A stretch of DNA of 64,000 nt, taken from assembly GCA_949317995.1 (NCBI GenBank), contig OX439045.1, positions 46,829,693 to 46,893,692 of the forward strand, given 5' to 3'. A program made the position numbers and the translations under genes. Each line of letters opens with the position of its first letter. The first letter of the stretch is position 1. Origin of the DNA: Acholoe squamosa (Eukaryota; Annelida; Polychaeta; Phyllodocida; Polynoidae). Below, in pieces: positions 21,268-34,600 of the stretch. The notes under the pieces were generated by a model, which worked only from the letters and a program-made list of their open reading frames with translations, did not search any database and was not told the origin of the DNA.

Positions 21268-24200
21268 TCATTGCGATTCTTGTCGGAGGAAATGCTCATG
21301 GCAAACAATATACGACTGCAGTCCACCCACGTCGAACCGTCCTGAGATCTCAGTTGCAAATACAGGCATCCTGAAATATAGAAAGAGTTCATAATGAACC
21401 AAAGTTATGCTTATATTCTTTTTTGGAGCAATCTTCTCTCATTTTATATTCCTGGATGCGAGAGACTTCAACATTACATCGGAACAATATAGACCCTACC
21501 AATACTAATGATGTGTTGCCAAATAATTTTGAATGTCTCTGCTCAATATGAATGTTTTTAAAGTAGAATCTGAAAATCTCCTTGGAGCAATCTGCCCCCA
21601 AAACCTCTAGATTTTCTTGTAGCAATTTGCCATCTGAATTCCCTAGGCTAGAATACACAAGGTAAAATCTGAAAAAAATGTTCGGGAGTGATTTGAAAAT
21701 AATTGCCCCCTGAATCAAGCAGGGGTAGATACTAACACTGGCCCGAAGGCCAATGGCCAGTAGATTTGGCTGCAGGCCAGTGATTATTTCTAGAAATTCT
21801 TTAGAATTGGCCATTTGGCCAGCAGAAAATTTAATGATACATTGCTCAATACTTGACTGCTGGCCCGGATGTTCAAAGCCTCAAAATGTTAGTGTCTACC
21901 CCTAATCAAGTATAGCATATCAACATAGATCTACATGTACCCAGGTCTATAGAACCTGATTTTCTTTTTCTTGTAGCAATTTGCCCCCAATCTTCTAAAA
22001 AAACCAATGTCTAGGGTATATTCCCCCTGAATCGTCTATATATTAAGTACCTATAGAATTTTTGTTGGTAAAATTTCAAAACTTTCCCATAGAAATTTAC
22101 CCCACTGATCCTCTAAAAGTCAAAAGATAAAAAGACAAAATCTTTTACAAGTAAATTATGATTTTTTTTGTAGGGGGGCTAAGCCTCCTGAAACCCCCTA
22201 AAATACACCAATTTTGTGGAAAACCTCTAGCCGCAAATTTTCTCAGATTGATTTATCCCCCAATCCTCTCGAACACACCTTGCTACAAAGATCCATAGGT
22301 TTGCTCCAGTACTCCACTATGTGCCCACCCCTGAGGTTCCTGTAGCTACTGGGGTAGATTCAATCATATAATTCAACCTCATTTCCTTAATAATTATGCT
22401 GTGATAAATGGAAACAATGATTGCTCGATGAAAAACATTATAATCTATTTTAAATTTTCATATTCAAGGAAGATTATTTTATCAACAAGGCAGGATATTC
22501 GTGCCCACATACCTAGGGTATAAGTAGGCTATAAAGTTGCCCGATGCATCACGGGCCTTCAACGGTTCATCCTAAAGTGGAGAGAAATGCCAATCAATAT
22601 CCATAACTTATATAATTATAATACCCTAATGATAACTTGACAAGTGTTGGCTTTAGCACCTTTACAAATAGGTAGGATGTGACCAGGCAAGATACTCGCT
22701 CTAAGCGATCACGAAGAATTAACTCCTCTAACTTCAACACGTAGGTGGGTGAGTAGTAAAGGAAAAATGTTTTTCTATTCCCTCTTCAGGGGAAGACAAA
22801 AATTATATATCAAACCTCTACGAGTAGCTACTCTCTTGAAACCTTAAATAAAAATAAAATTCAATGGAATTACAAATATGGCTATTTCGGGTATAATAAG
22901 TACCGTAGGTGTGTTTACCTTTTTGTCATTTAGAAACTGCTGCAGGAGGGGCAATGCTTGTTTTGATAGAATATAAAAGCAGGGGCACTGAAAAGGAAAG
23001 ACAAATTAATATCAGACCCATCCTCTATATCACACTTACAATTACGTATGCCTCAAGTACATGTATAGTGGATTGGGCTGGTTGAAAAGTAGGACCCCAC
23101 TTCTTTCAGCAAAAAAGACCCATGCGTTACTACTTCAAGGGATGTGATTCCCCTTTAAGGTACATGCGTCCCAACCCATCAAGTGCTAAACTCCACCACC
23201 ACCGCCCCTCCGTTGTTCATAAAATTGATGACCACTCCCTTAGGGTAAATTTCTTCCATCCTTTTGCTGTAGCCCGATATAATATCATGTGTATTAATAG
23301 AAAGGCTTGCCTCTTTCCTTGACGTGGTTTGATCGGGCTGAGGTTTCTCCAGGAACCCTGTCACTTGGCTATGTCCATCTGTCTCTAAAATACCATACTT
23401 GTGGACTTCTGCAATGGAAGTAGTTGGTACTTTCTCAAAAAAAGAAATAATGTGAAATGTGTTACTGTATTAGTCTGATAGGAGTGCTGTCGAATAGTGC
23501 GTGAACCACATCATTATTTCATACATCTAATTCCATGGGTACTTTTCTATCACATCTAAATGGAAATTTTCCATACTTCCCACATATCAGCTATAAGGTA
23601 TTTACGTCATGGCAGATACGACCGTTATTATAGAATAGTACTAGAAGCTCCGAATTCTATGGGGGGATGTAATACAGTGGCCCGTATTCAATGGCTGATG
23701 GTCACGTGACCTGCTGCAGCAAATAGAGCAAAATATTGTTGAGTTTCTTTATTTAAAAGCTTTCAAATCTATGTAGCCATGACATAAATGCCCGGGCATA
23801 AATGCAAATGTCCATTCCCAGAGAATAAATTTGCACCATATTCACCTTGGTGAGGCTGTCCGTATTCAACGATGCCTTATAGGTACACATTTATTCTCTC
23901 GTCATGGACATTTTGCTTATGCATTCATTGAATCACTTTGCTGCTCTTATAGAGTTATGGTTGGTCGCTACTTGTTGAAAATGAACCTACTGCGCAGGTC
24001 TCTGCGCATATAGGTTAAACTGGTCAGAATGGCACCATTTTTAGTTGGCACATACTTACACTTGTCCTTAATACCCACAAAAAAATATCAGGATGGTTTG
24101 ATGAAAATTAAGCATTTTGTAATGGTTTGAAATTTGTGTATATTTACATCTAGAATTAATTCTGATTTTTCCGACTTTCTTTTATAGCTTATAATCATTT

Positions 24201-25557
24201 ATAACCCTCAAATGTCCTAAACGAAATTGTGAAAGTGATCATAATGCTCAGAATATCCAAGGGTACAGCTAGAAACTATTCTATATTATAAATGTTGCCA
24301 TTTTACCCATAATGCAATGCTCCAAATGTGAGATTTTGTTCATTTTTGGAGTACTTTTTTATTTCAAGGGTCCGAAACCCTAAAATTATGCATGAGACCA
24401 TATTATGTCAAAATTATTTTTCATAAGAAAGGTATTTTCTGAGAAAGTATAAAAAAAAAGTCTGATGACTTTCAATACTGTTTTCAGGCAAAAGTGTTAT
24501 AAGATTATGCGAAAGAGACCTCACTTCTTCCTAAAACAGCACAAGTTTACCCAGAATGACTTGCTATAGGGCTAAAATTTTATTTTTGTCATTTTCTGCA
24601 CTAAAAATGCTTTCCACATGTGAAGTTTCATATTTCTGTGATTAATGGTTGATATAGAGAGAAAAATAAAGAAAGTTTTTACTAATTGTAAAAAGCAGCA
24701 TGGGGCCCCCATTTTTCTTTTCATTATTCAATTTCTTTATGATGTTAGTTGCCTCTAAACCAAAAATAAAGGTTTCCTGATGACTTTAGGTAAAGAGTAG
24801 CGACCAACCTTAAAGAATCATGATGACCAAAGTAAATGAAAACACCATACGGTCCTTAAAGGGTTATAGATACCAGGGAACAACTCACCTTCATCCGTAC
24901 ATGTAACATAGACTAATAAACTTGCATGTGGCTCCCTCTTTCGGAAAGTTTTCAATCTGGCGATGATATCTTCAATAATGAAGTCTTCATAAAACAGTGT
25001 GTCCCTGAAAATGGAATATGGGGTCCTGGATGACTAATATTGGACATTTAGAATGTGACTGAGAAGTTTGGATATAATCAACACATTACGCCTATATCTT
25101 GTCTTAGCATATCGCAAATAATTGTATAACCCATGGTATGCTTTATGTGGGATCTCTCTGATTTACATCCATGTATTCTGATTATACCGCGTAATGTCCT
25201 GCAATGACTAGGCCTACAATGTAAAGATACGTAAAACTATCGGGGGTAGGCCTATCGACAATATCATAACATGTGACCTAGCTTTTTCCAACAGAAGGGA
25301 ATTAATGAAAATCAAGAAGATAATTATAGTAAATGAATGAAAATCAGGAGAATACACTAAACGACCAGCTTACCCTGCTATGATCATAACATCGTCGTCC
25401 ACGTTGAAGTATTTGATCCCAAAGTCCATGCATGCTACAGCACCGCTCCTTGTCTAAAGCCGTTGTCAAGTGACAGGAAATTTTGTTAACCATTATGATT
25501 TTTACATCCGTACTACATAGTTGGGTGTTCGGTTTCGAGTTATGGTCTGCCTGCTGT

Positions 25558-25608
<51 letters not shown>

Positions 25609-28600
25609 ATATATATATATATATTGTAGCGTTTTCCGACTCTATGGTTAATAAAGAATTACACAACTCCGACAGCTTGACTTCAGTGTCTTTTATTTCC
25701 TGGCAGTCTTCGCCACACCATCTAAGTCTTGTATCGTATATAGATTAACCCGGAGGTAAGCCTTTTAAGTTCTGCTCCTCTCTGTCTGCAACCCGGAACT
25801 AACTGATCGGAGTAACAACTCCCTTATTTATACAAAGGCAGATACTCCGACCCCGGCCTGCTCCACGGCATGCCAGCGTCGGAGGATCTCCTCCGCCGAC
25901 TACTATTGCCGACGTAACCGCGTTACTTCAGGACCGCTGGCCTCGCCGCCCCCACACCAGGATGGTTTCGGCTCCGCCAACGGCCCCTCCGTCTCCGCCA
26001 CACTCTCCCCAACTAATCTATAGCCTTACCGGGAGAAAGAGTGTGATATTACCCTCCTGCAGATGGGTTTCCAATTTTGAATAATCCTGTCACGCCATGG
26101 CCCCTGGGCGTTTAAGTAAATAGCTACACATATCATACACATAGTGAATCCTACTTAAACCTCCTCTATAGGCGGCATTAACTACTAAGTAAACCGAATC
26201 CGCCGTCCCCTATGCGGAGTATAACCATAACAACAACTTTTATACAATAATACGGCGTCAGTTCGTCTGGATCCGGCAGACATCCTCCGCCTCCCCCTTC
26301 TCCGCCGCCCTCCGGATCACCTCAGGATGTCTTGTCGCCGCCCTCGTTGGTTCCAGCCTTGGTCGTCCGCGCCGCCAACGTCCTCGGCCACCGCTGTCCG
26401 CAGCGGCTGCAGCATCCCTTCTTATCACGGCCATAACGGGTCCGGGTAACATGGACCAGTTCAATATCTCCATTGGGGAGGGTGTGAATGGAGGAAGATT
26501 GCAGTCCCCAAGGTATAACCCTCATCTCAGGTCCGAGGGTCCGAGGCTGCCCCAGTCGTCTAGAGTGTTCCTTGAGGGCCTCCGGCCCGGTAAAATCCGA
26601 ATGCCATGGCATAGCCCCATCCTCCTCCGCCTCCTCATCCCTATTGTCACCCGCTTTATCTCCTTGTTGATCTAGCGGTAGGCGGTGCACCTCCTCTACC
26701 CCCACCAACCCCTCGGTGCTGGCGATTCCCCCTTCTCCCATATCTCCTATAGGTAATCCGGTTACTACCATCACTCGGTCTGTCTCAGTGTTGGGTAGGG
26801 GCGCCGGGTCCCCAAGCCCTCCGACCACCGTCTCAACCCCCTCCGGCACCATCACCATGGTCTCCGCCCGTCCACTCTCACCCCCCACTTCTACTTGCAG
26901 CAAGAATTCTCCCTTGGGCGAGCAAAGGACTAGCCCGTCCAACCCCACAGTCACGGTTCGGGGGTACTTGTCCAACCTGGGTAGAGCCACTAAGGTCCCC
27001 TGCTCTACGGGGGGGGGGTCTTTGGTACCTTCTCCACCTGTCCTTTCTCCTTCACCGGTGTCCCTACGGAACCCGATTGAAATTTGCTCATTAATTGGGC
27101 GGTACCCTCCTCCATGGATCGGTTTTGTATGGCCTCTTCCTCCGCCTCTTTTAACACTCCCTCCAGGCTCAACTTCCTCGTAGACTTTCCCGCTCCTTTT
27201 CCTTTAGGGCTTTTACTTTTAGTCTCCATCTCTTTCCTCAGTCTTTCTTTCTCCGCCTCTTTGGCCTTCCTCTCCTCCTCCTCCTTTTTCCGCTGTTCCT
27301 CCTCCGCCCTCCGGCGCTCCTCAGCCTCTCTGGCCTTCCTCTCCGCCTCCTCTCTCTCTTTCCGTTTAATTTCTCTTTTCCTCTTCCGCTCCTCCTCCTT
27401 GGCATCGCTTAGTACAGCTAAGAACTGGGCTTTCAGTTTAGGGCAGGATTGGACGTACGCCGGGATGGCCACCTCCTCCGACTCCTCGCTGGTTTCATCC
27501 TCCCCTTCCACCTCCTCCGCCTCGTCACCCCCACCCACCCCCTCCACCTCATCCTTCTCCGGCAACTCAGGTGTCACAATTGTAACTGTCTTCAGGATGG
27601 GTTTCGGTTTGTTAGGGGACGGTTTACTCATATCCTCATAGGAGGGCAACGTCTCGGGGCTGGCCCCGGAGAGAGTGGGTTTGGGCTTGTTGACTAGTTC
27701 GTTAGGGGGCTGCTTCTCGGGGCTAGAGTCCAGCCCATTTCCCCCTAGTCCCAAGCTCTCTCCGTCCTCCCCACTCGTGGCGGAGATGTCCTCGTAGGCA
27801 GCCGACTTGATGGAGGTTCGGGAGGTCGGAGTGTCCTTCCTGGTTTCCTCGTATTCCGCCTCCAGGGCCCTCACATTGACCTCCCCTAGAGGCACCTCCC
27901 GTTGCATTCGTAACAGAGTCTTGGTGGGGGTCTCCCCCGACTGTCCATATCTCTCTACCAGCAATCCTATGACGAACTTCAGCTTCCCCGCCATTTCTTC
28001 GTCTATTTCCACCTCCCCCCGCTCAGTAGAGGTGTCAGGTCGGGTATCCCCGTGGTCAGTGGCGGGGTGGAGGGTCCCGCTTCCTCCTCCGCCTGCCGCT
28101 CCTTACCCCGTGGGGATTGTCTCTTCCTCTTTTCCACCGATTCCTCCCCCTCCTCCGGCTCGAAGGCCCTTTTGACCCCCTTTCCTGACGTACTCCGGGT
28201 GGACCTGACGGAGAGACAGCTCTGGGGGGTGCTGGTCCCCTCCACGCGGAATCCCAGCAATTGTTCCAAGTATTTGGAGGCGACAGCAGCCTCCGTCTCC
28301 TCCTCCAACGTTATCCCCGGCGACGCCATGCCGCTGAAGGTAGATCCACTGGGGCTGTCCCCCGCACCCCTTCCACCCGCCGAGGTGCCCTGCTGCGGCG
28401 GGGGGACCACGGGCTTGGAGGCGGCTTTTACTGGTTTCTTTTTCTTGGCCACCGCACTCCCCCTCTTCCTCTTTGTGGTGGTGGACTTGACAGTTTCCTC
28501 CGGGCTAGTTGGGGCGGCCACGAGGCTACTGTCCGCCGAGGATCCTCCCGCCTCCGTTGCCCGGCCCACCGGTAGCATCCTGCACTCCTCCGGCGGCTGC

Positions 28601-31600
28601 CAGTCCTCCAGCTCGGGGTGAATACGCGTAATGTGTCGCGGGAGATCATCTACCCGGATCTTGGCGACCATGTACTCACACTTAGGGCACTGGTAGCCCT
28701 CTTGCATCTCGTCGTGAGTGCGGAGATGGCGGTTCATCCCATCGGATCTCATGAAGTACCACTGCTTGGAGTCCCCCCTTTTCCGGCAGATCTCGCACCG
28801 ATACTTCGGCAGCTCCACCCCGTCCACCCACTCCGTGGGGACAGGCTTCTGGTCTCTGTTTTTGAAGACAGGCATTACTAGTTGTGGCGTTGTCCATAGG
28901 CTAACAGGAATTGAAGGATGAGGCGGATAACGCTCCCTTATATTCCCCCCGGTGGTCACGCCCCCTCCTCCTCCTCCTCCAATCACCGTCCCCTGGGTCA
29001 GGCCACCCTCCGTCACCACGCCGTGGGAAACCCCCGGTTGCATCATAGCCCTACTCGCCAGTGGCCGCTGTGAACCGTGGGAACGCGATCCGCGGTCAGC
29101 CGAGGACCTCCGCCTACGATAGCTCCAACTCCGACTCCGGCTCTCCGAGTCCCTTCTCCCATATCTGGCTGCCTCCGTCCGGGCAGACACTTCGTCCCTT
29201 CTGTGGCCACTAGTGGAGCGACTAGAGGAGGAGTGGCCGGAGAATCTTTCTTTCTGCCTCCTTCTCCGCCGACTCTCCCTGTGTTTTGAGCGTGTGGGGC
29301 CCTCCCGGGAGTGGCTGGACACTGTAGAAGACACTTTCTTTGACCCTCCACCAGCATCTTTGCCTCGACTCGATTCACCCTCGGGCCCTGTCCCTCTTAG
29401 AACCACCAACCGTGTGTCATCTCCGGCCCGCATTGTAGATTGACCGTTAACGGCCCTTCCCCCGCCTTTTATTGGGGAGACCTTGTTATGAGGGTTGCTT
29501 AGCGACTCCCGCCTCTCCGGCCCTACTCCGCTAGGCGGCGCTCCGGCCGCCGGCTGGCCGGCCTCACCGCCCGCCGTCGAGGAATTTGGAGCCTGGCCTC
29601 CCGACCTCCCCTTCGTCATGGCTGCTCTGCAGCGTCCGACCCTCCTGACTTCCCTCTCTTCGTTTTCATGGTTGTTGTAGATGGCTTCCTCGATCATTTC
29701 GTAAATAAACCATCTTTCCCTATGCTTCTCTCTGATTCTCCTCCGGCCAGGATCCGCCGCCCTCCTTAATCTTTCTGCCCTGATTTCCTCGTTTTGGCCA
29801 TGGTTCCGCCTTCTGCGGGCCAACTCACTCTCATCACTCACCCCCTCTTCATCCGACTCGCCCATCTCGGGGAGGGACCATTCCTCGTAGGGAGGGTCCT
29901 CCTCTGGTTCTACCCCCCTCCAATGTGATATTTCAGCTTCTTTCTTCGACCTTCTTTCCTTTTCCAGCCATACATCGCACCAGTCACGGCTTCCTTGACT
30001 CATCTTGCTTTTGCAGCTCCTCCACTCCGCCCCAAGGTAAGTATCCAGTTGAGGCGCCAGTCTGACGGCCCGGGCTACGCTGGTTCCGGCAGGCTTCGGT
30101 GCACTCCTCCGCAGACCTTCTTTCCGATTTCCTTTATCCGCTGCCCCTCCCTTACTGTTTTCCATTATTTGATGTCTCTGTTTCTCTTTGCAGGTCAGCA
30201 GTTTCGCCTCCAGGTCAGCTCTAGTCTCCGAGGTCACCTGAACCAGCCGGATGGTGCCCCCTCCGGATCCTTCTCCCTCCTCATCTGAATTGTCAGAAGA
30301 TAGGGGCTCGGCCTCCCTTGTTTCATCCTCCACGGGAACATCCTCCGCCGTGGCCCATGCGGGGGCCAATTTTAGGGCGTCGTAATGGACTACCCTGGTA
30401 GTTTTACCCTTTTTGATTTTATACACCGCCTCCCCTACGCGCCCCACTATCTCCCATGGGCCTGTCCAATAGCTCTGGAGTTTAGGTGTCAGGCCCCTCT
30501 TCCGGAGAGGGTGGTAGTAGAAGACCCTGCCCCCGACAGGGAATTCGCCTGCCGACGCTCTCGCGTCATAGTTCCTCTGTTGCCTGCAGAGGGACCTTCC
30601 GAGGGCCTCCCTAGCGACGGAGTATGCTTTTGCCATGGTAGTTTGTAATTCGGCCACATAACCGACCCCTCCCCCTACATTGGGCTCCAGTGGGTAAACC
30701 AAATCCAGGGGAATAACTGTTTCCCGCTCCAACATCAGAAGATTGGGGGACAACCCCGTGGAGGCGTGTGCGGAGGAGCGATACGCCGCCATTACAAATG
30801 GCAGTCGCCGGTCCCAGTCCCGTTGGTCCTCCGCCACCACGGTCGCCAGCAGCATTTCAATCGTTCTGTTGGCCCGCTCCACCATCCCATCGCTTTGGGG
30901 CCTAAAGGAACAGGTCCTGGTCTGCCTGACTTCCAGTAAGGCCACCATTTCCCTGAACAGTCCCGACTGGAAGTTCTTGCCCTGATCTGTGTGCACCTCC
31001 ACCGGAGCTCCAAATCTACAGATGAACTCCTCCACCACAGCCCTGGCCACCGTGGGTGCCTCCTGGTTGGGTAAAGCGTACGCTTCCGTCCATTTAGTGA
31101 AGTAGTCCGCCGCCACCAAAATATATTGGTTCCCGGCGGAGGACAAGGGCAATGGACCCATTACGTCTAGAGCCATCCTCTGTAGGGGTAGTCCAGCACC
31201 CACGTGTCCCATTGGTGCCCGATGCGGAGGTGGAGCCGCCTTCCTCCGGACGCAGGGTTCACAGCTGGCGCACCACAGGGTCACATCCCTCCTGAAGTCA
31301 GGCCAGTAGTAACCTGTCTGGAGGCGCCGGATGGTTTTATTGCGGCCCAGATGCCCCGCCAAGGGTTCTCCGTGGACCTCCCGGAGCACATCATTCCTGC
31401 TCCGGGCGGGTACAGCAATTTGGAAACATCGTTCCCCCGCCGCGCCTTCCCACCACCAGCCCAGTATCCCTTTTTCAATACTCATGCGCCCCAATTGGGC
31501 ATGCCAGGCCCTCAGCTCATAGCCCCAGGTCCGTCTTTCCTCCTCTGTGGTGGTCGCCTCCCCGTTCACCCATGCTCTGACCCGAGTCAGCACAGTGTCC

Positions 31601-34600
31601 TCCGCTTGGAGCGTGCCCCACTCTCTCCCTGCCGGCGGAGTGGAGTCCTCCGCCGCCGGAGGCGCCCCCCAAACCATCTCCTGGCATTGAGACCTTGTGA
31701 AAACCCGGCAATGCAGCAGCTCCTCCTCATCCTCTCTTCCACATTGCTTGCAGGGCTTCCTGGACAGCCCATCCGCATTTCCATGTAGTTTCCCCAGCCT
31801 ATGCTGCACCACTATGTCGTAAGTACTTATAATCTGCAGCCATCGAGCCAGCTGGCCCTCCGGCTCCTTGAACTCCAACAGCCACCGCAGGGAGGCATGA
31901 TCTGTCCGGACTACCACCCTCCTCCCTATTAGGTAATGCTTGAATTTCCTGAGGACAAAGACTATAGCCAGCAGCTCCCTCCTTGTAACGCAATAGTTAC
32001 GCTCCGGCCTGCTGAGAGTGCGGCTGCCATAGGCTAGGACCCTCTCTACCCCCGTCTGCTCCTGGGACAGTACCACTCCGAGGCCTGTGTCACTGGCGTC
32101 GGTGTCTAAGGTAAGCTGTCCCTCCGCCTGGGGAAAAGCTAGGATAGGGGCCTCGGTTAATCTTCTTTTTAGGTCTTGGAATGATGCCTCGCATTCCTCC
32201 GACCACCGGAACGTCCTCCCTTTCTCGGCCAGCGCACTCAGTGGTTTAGCCCTCGTAGAGAACTCGGGAACGAAGGTCCTGTAGTAGCCGGCTAGCCCCA
32301 GAAAACTCCGGACCTCCGTCACCGTGGTCGGAGTGGGCCACGACTGCACCGCCGCTATCTTTCCGGATCTGTCTCTACTCCCGCCTCACTCACTTGGTGG
32401 CCCAGGAATAACACTCTGCGGCGAGCCAACTGGCATTTGGAGGGCTTGATTTTAAGTCCAGCATCCTCCAGCCTTTGAAGTACCTCCCCAAGCCGCTCCA
32501 TATGTTCCTCGAAGGTGGCGGAGAATACGACTATGTCGTCTAGATAGACCAAACAAGTTTTCCACTGTAGTCCCCTCATGGCCACTTCCATCACCCTCTC
32601 GAAGGTGCCTGGCGCATTGCACAAACCGAAGGGCATTCTCCGGAATTGGAACAGCCCCCGGTGTGTCGTGAATGCTGTCTTCTCTTTATCCCCCTCCTCT
32701 ATATCCAACTGCCAGTAGCCGCTGGCCAGATCCACTGACGAAAACCAAGCGGCCCCCGCCATGGTATCGAGACAATCTTCCACTCTAGGTAGGGGATAAG
32801 CATCCTTCACGGTGGCGGCGTTGAGCCTCCGGTAGTCCACACAGAAGCGAGTGGTACCATCTTTTTTTCTTACTAGGACCACCGGAGAAGCCCACGGGCT
32901 AGTGGATGGCTCGATCACTCCGGCTTCCAACATCTTCTCCACCTCCTCTTCTACAGCCTCTCGTCTATGGGGTGCCAATCGCCTCGGCGGTTGTTTGATA
33001 GGTGGATGTACCCCCGTATCAATCCTATGCTTGGCCAATTGAGTGTGCCCTTTGTCGCCCTTATGCCTCTGAAATGCCCCCAGGTGTTTCCTTATAAGCC
33101 ATGCAAGCTCCTTCCTACGGTGAGCCTCCGTCCCGCTCACTAGCCCGTCCACCAAGCTCTTTAGCTCCTCCGGCTCACCTCTCTCCACCACCCGGCACCA
33201 TCCCTCTCCGGCCGTTGCCTCGCCTCCGCCTCTGCACTCCACTCGTTGAATGGCCCCGAGAGTCATGTCTTTATATATCACCACTGGCTCAGGACCGGGA
33301 TTGAGCACCCTGACCCAAGTTGCCCTCCCCTCGGGGCACACCAGCCCCCGCCCCACCAGGAAACTCGGTTCACCCTTGTGTCCGGCCATCCCTTCAATTA
33401 TCCCGTCGTCCCCTTGTTGCCAGGGTCCGGCTAGAGTTCCCTCTAGCATGGCCTCCTGTCCGGATCCCAGCACCGCCGCCCGGGTGCTGACGATTCGGCA
33501 TACAGAATCCTCCTCTGTCCACACTAGGCGCCCTTTTGCTACGTCGACCATTAGTTTGTTGGTGCGGAGGAACTCCGCCCCCAGGATTCCGTCCGTCCCG
33601 GTGTCGCTGACTACGAAACGCACATTGATAGTACGCCTCCCGATTTCCAGCTCTGTGTACACTTCCCCTTTTATGTCCATAGGCCGCCCATCGACGGAGT
33701 AGATCTTCTCCGCCGTTTCCCCCAGGCGTTCCCGTCCGCCCCACCTGCTCCACCATCCTTCGGAGACCAGATTAAGCGACGCACCAGTGTCCACCAGCAA
33801 TTGGATGGGGGCCCCTGCCAGCCGACCCTCTACTATCAATCCTCCTCCGCCCCTCTCTCGGCGGCCCTGTATCACATTGATAGGCCCACTTCCCTCGACC
33901 TGTACTTGGCCTTTAGTATAGGTCAATTCTAGTTTCCCGCCGCCAGAGTAGCCTGTTCGCTCACCGGCTTGGATGCCTCCTTGGCCTTGATATTTGGGCA
34001 TTCTCGCTTGAAATGGCCTTCCTGTCCGCATCCGAAGCAAGCACCATTGCTTGGCTTTTTCTTCCTCCCCACTGCCGCCGGATCATCCAGCCTTTGAACT
34101 AACCGCGCCATCAACTCCGCCATTTTGCTCATTTCCTCCTTATTGGACTTTAGGTGTTCATTTACTGACGCATCCGCCGCCCGCACTTTGTGGATATTCT
34201 CCTGCTCCACTTTTAGGTACGCCTCCGCTCCCACCGCCGTCATTACTGCGGATTGTAAATCTTTCGGTGTTGACTGATACACCCACTGCCTGAGTGGATT
34301 GTCGAGGCACAATAGGAATCTGTCGAGAGCTAAGGTGTCTGTCGTCCGGGCGTCCGCCTCCGGATATGCTAACTTAGTGTACTTTTTCAGTTCTTCTTGT
34401 AACTCTTGCAGTCCCTCTCCCTTTCACCGGACCCTAGTGCGGAGGAACGCTTTGTAGATCTCTTCCTGATTAGTAGGCTCAAACCTTTCCACGAGTGCCC
34501 TTCTCAACTCCTCATACCCCTCCGGTGTGGCTGGTTTCCTTCCCGTCAACAATCTCCGGGCTGCCCCCGACAGACTCAGGCCTAGGAACATACCCGCCTC

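Noticed and set aside
25344..25748. RERERE- and SLSLSL-type frames
   Set aside because: Translations of the (TC)n microsatellite.
26322..27994. Envelope gene of the Gypsy element
   Set aside because: No signal peptide, membrane span, cysteine framework or fusion-peptide-like segment is visible.
26451..34312. Many plus-strand open frames inside the Gypsy element
   Set aside because: They mirror the GC-rich minus-strand coding frames, have no family motifs and are rich in Pro/Ser/Leu as expected for antisense reading.
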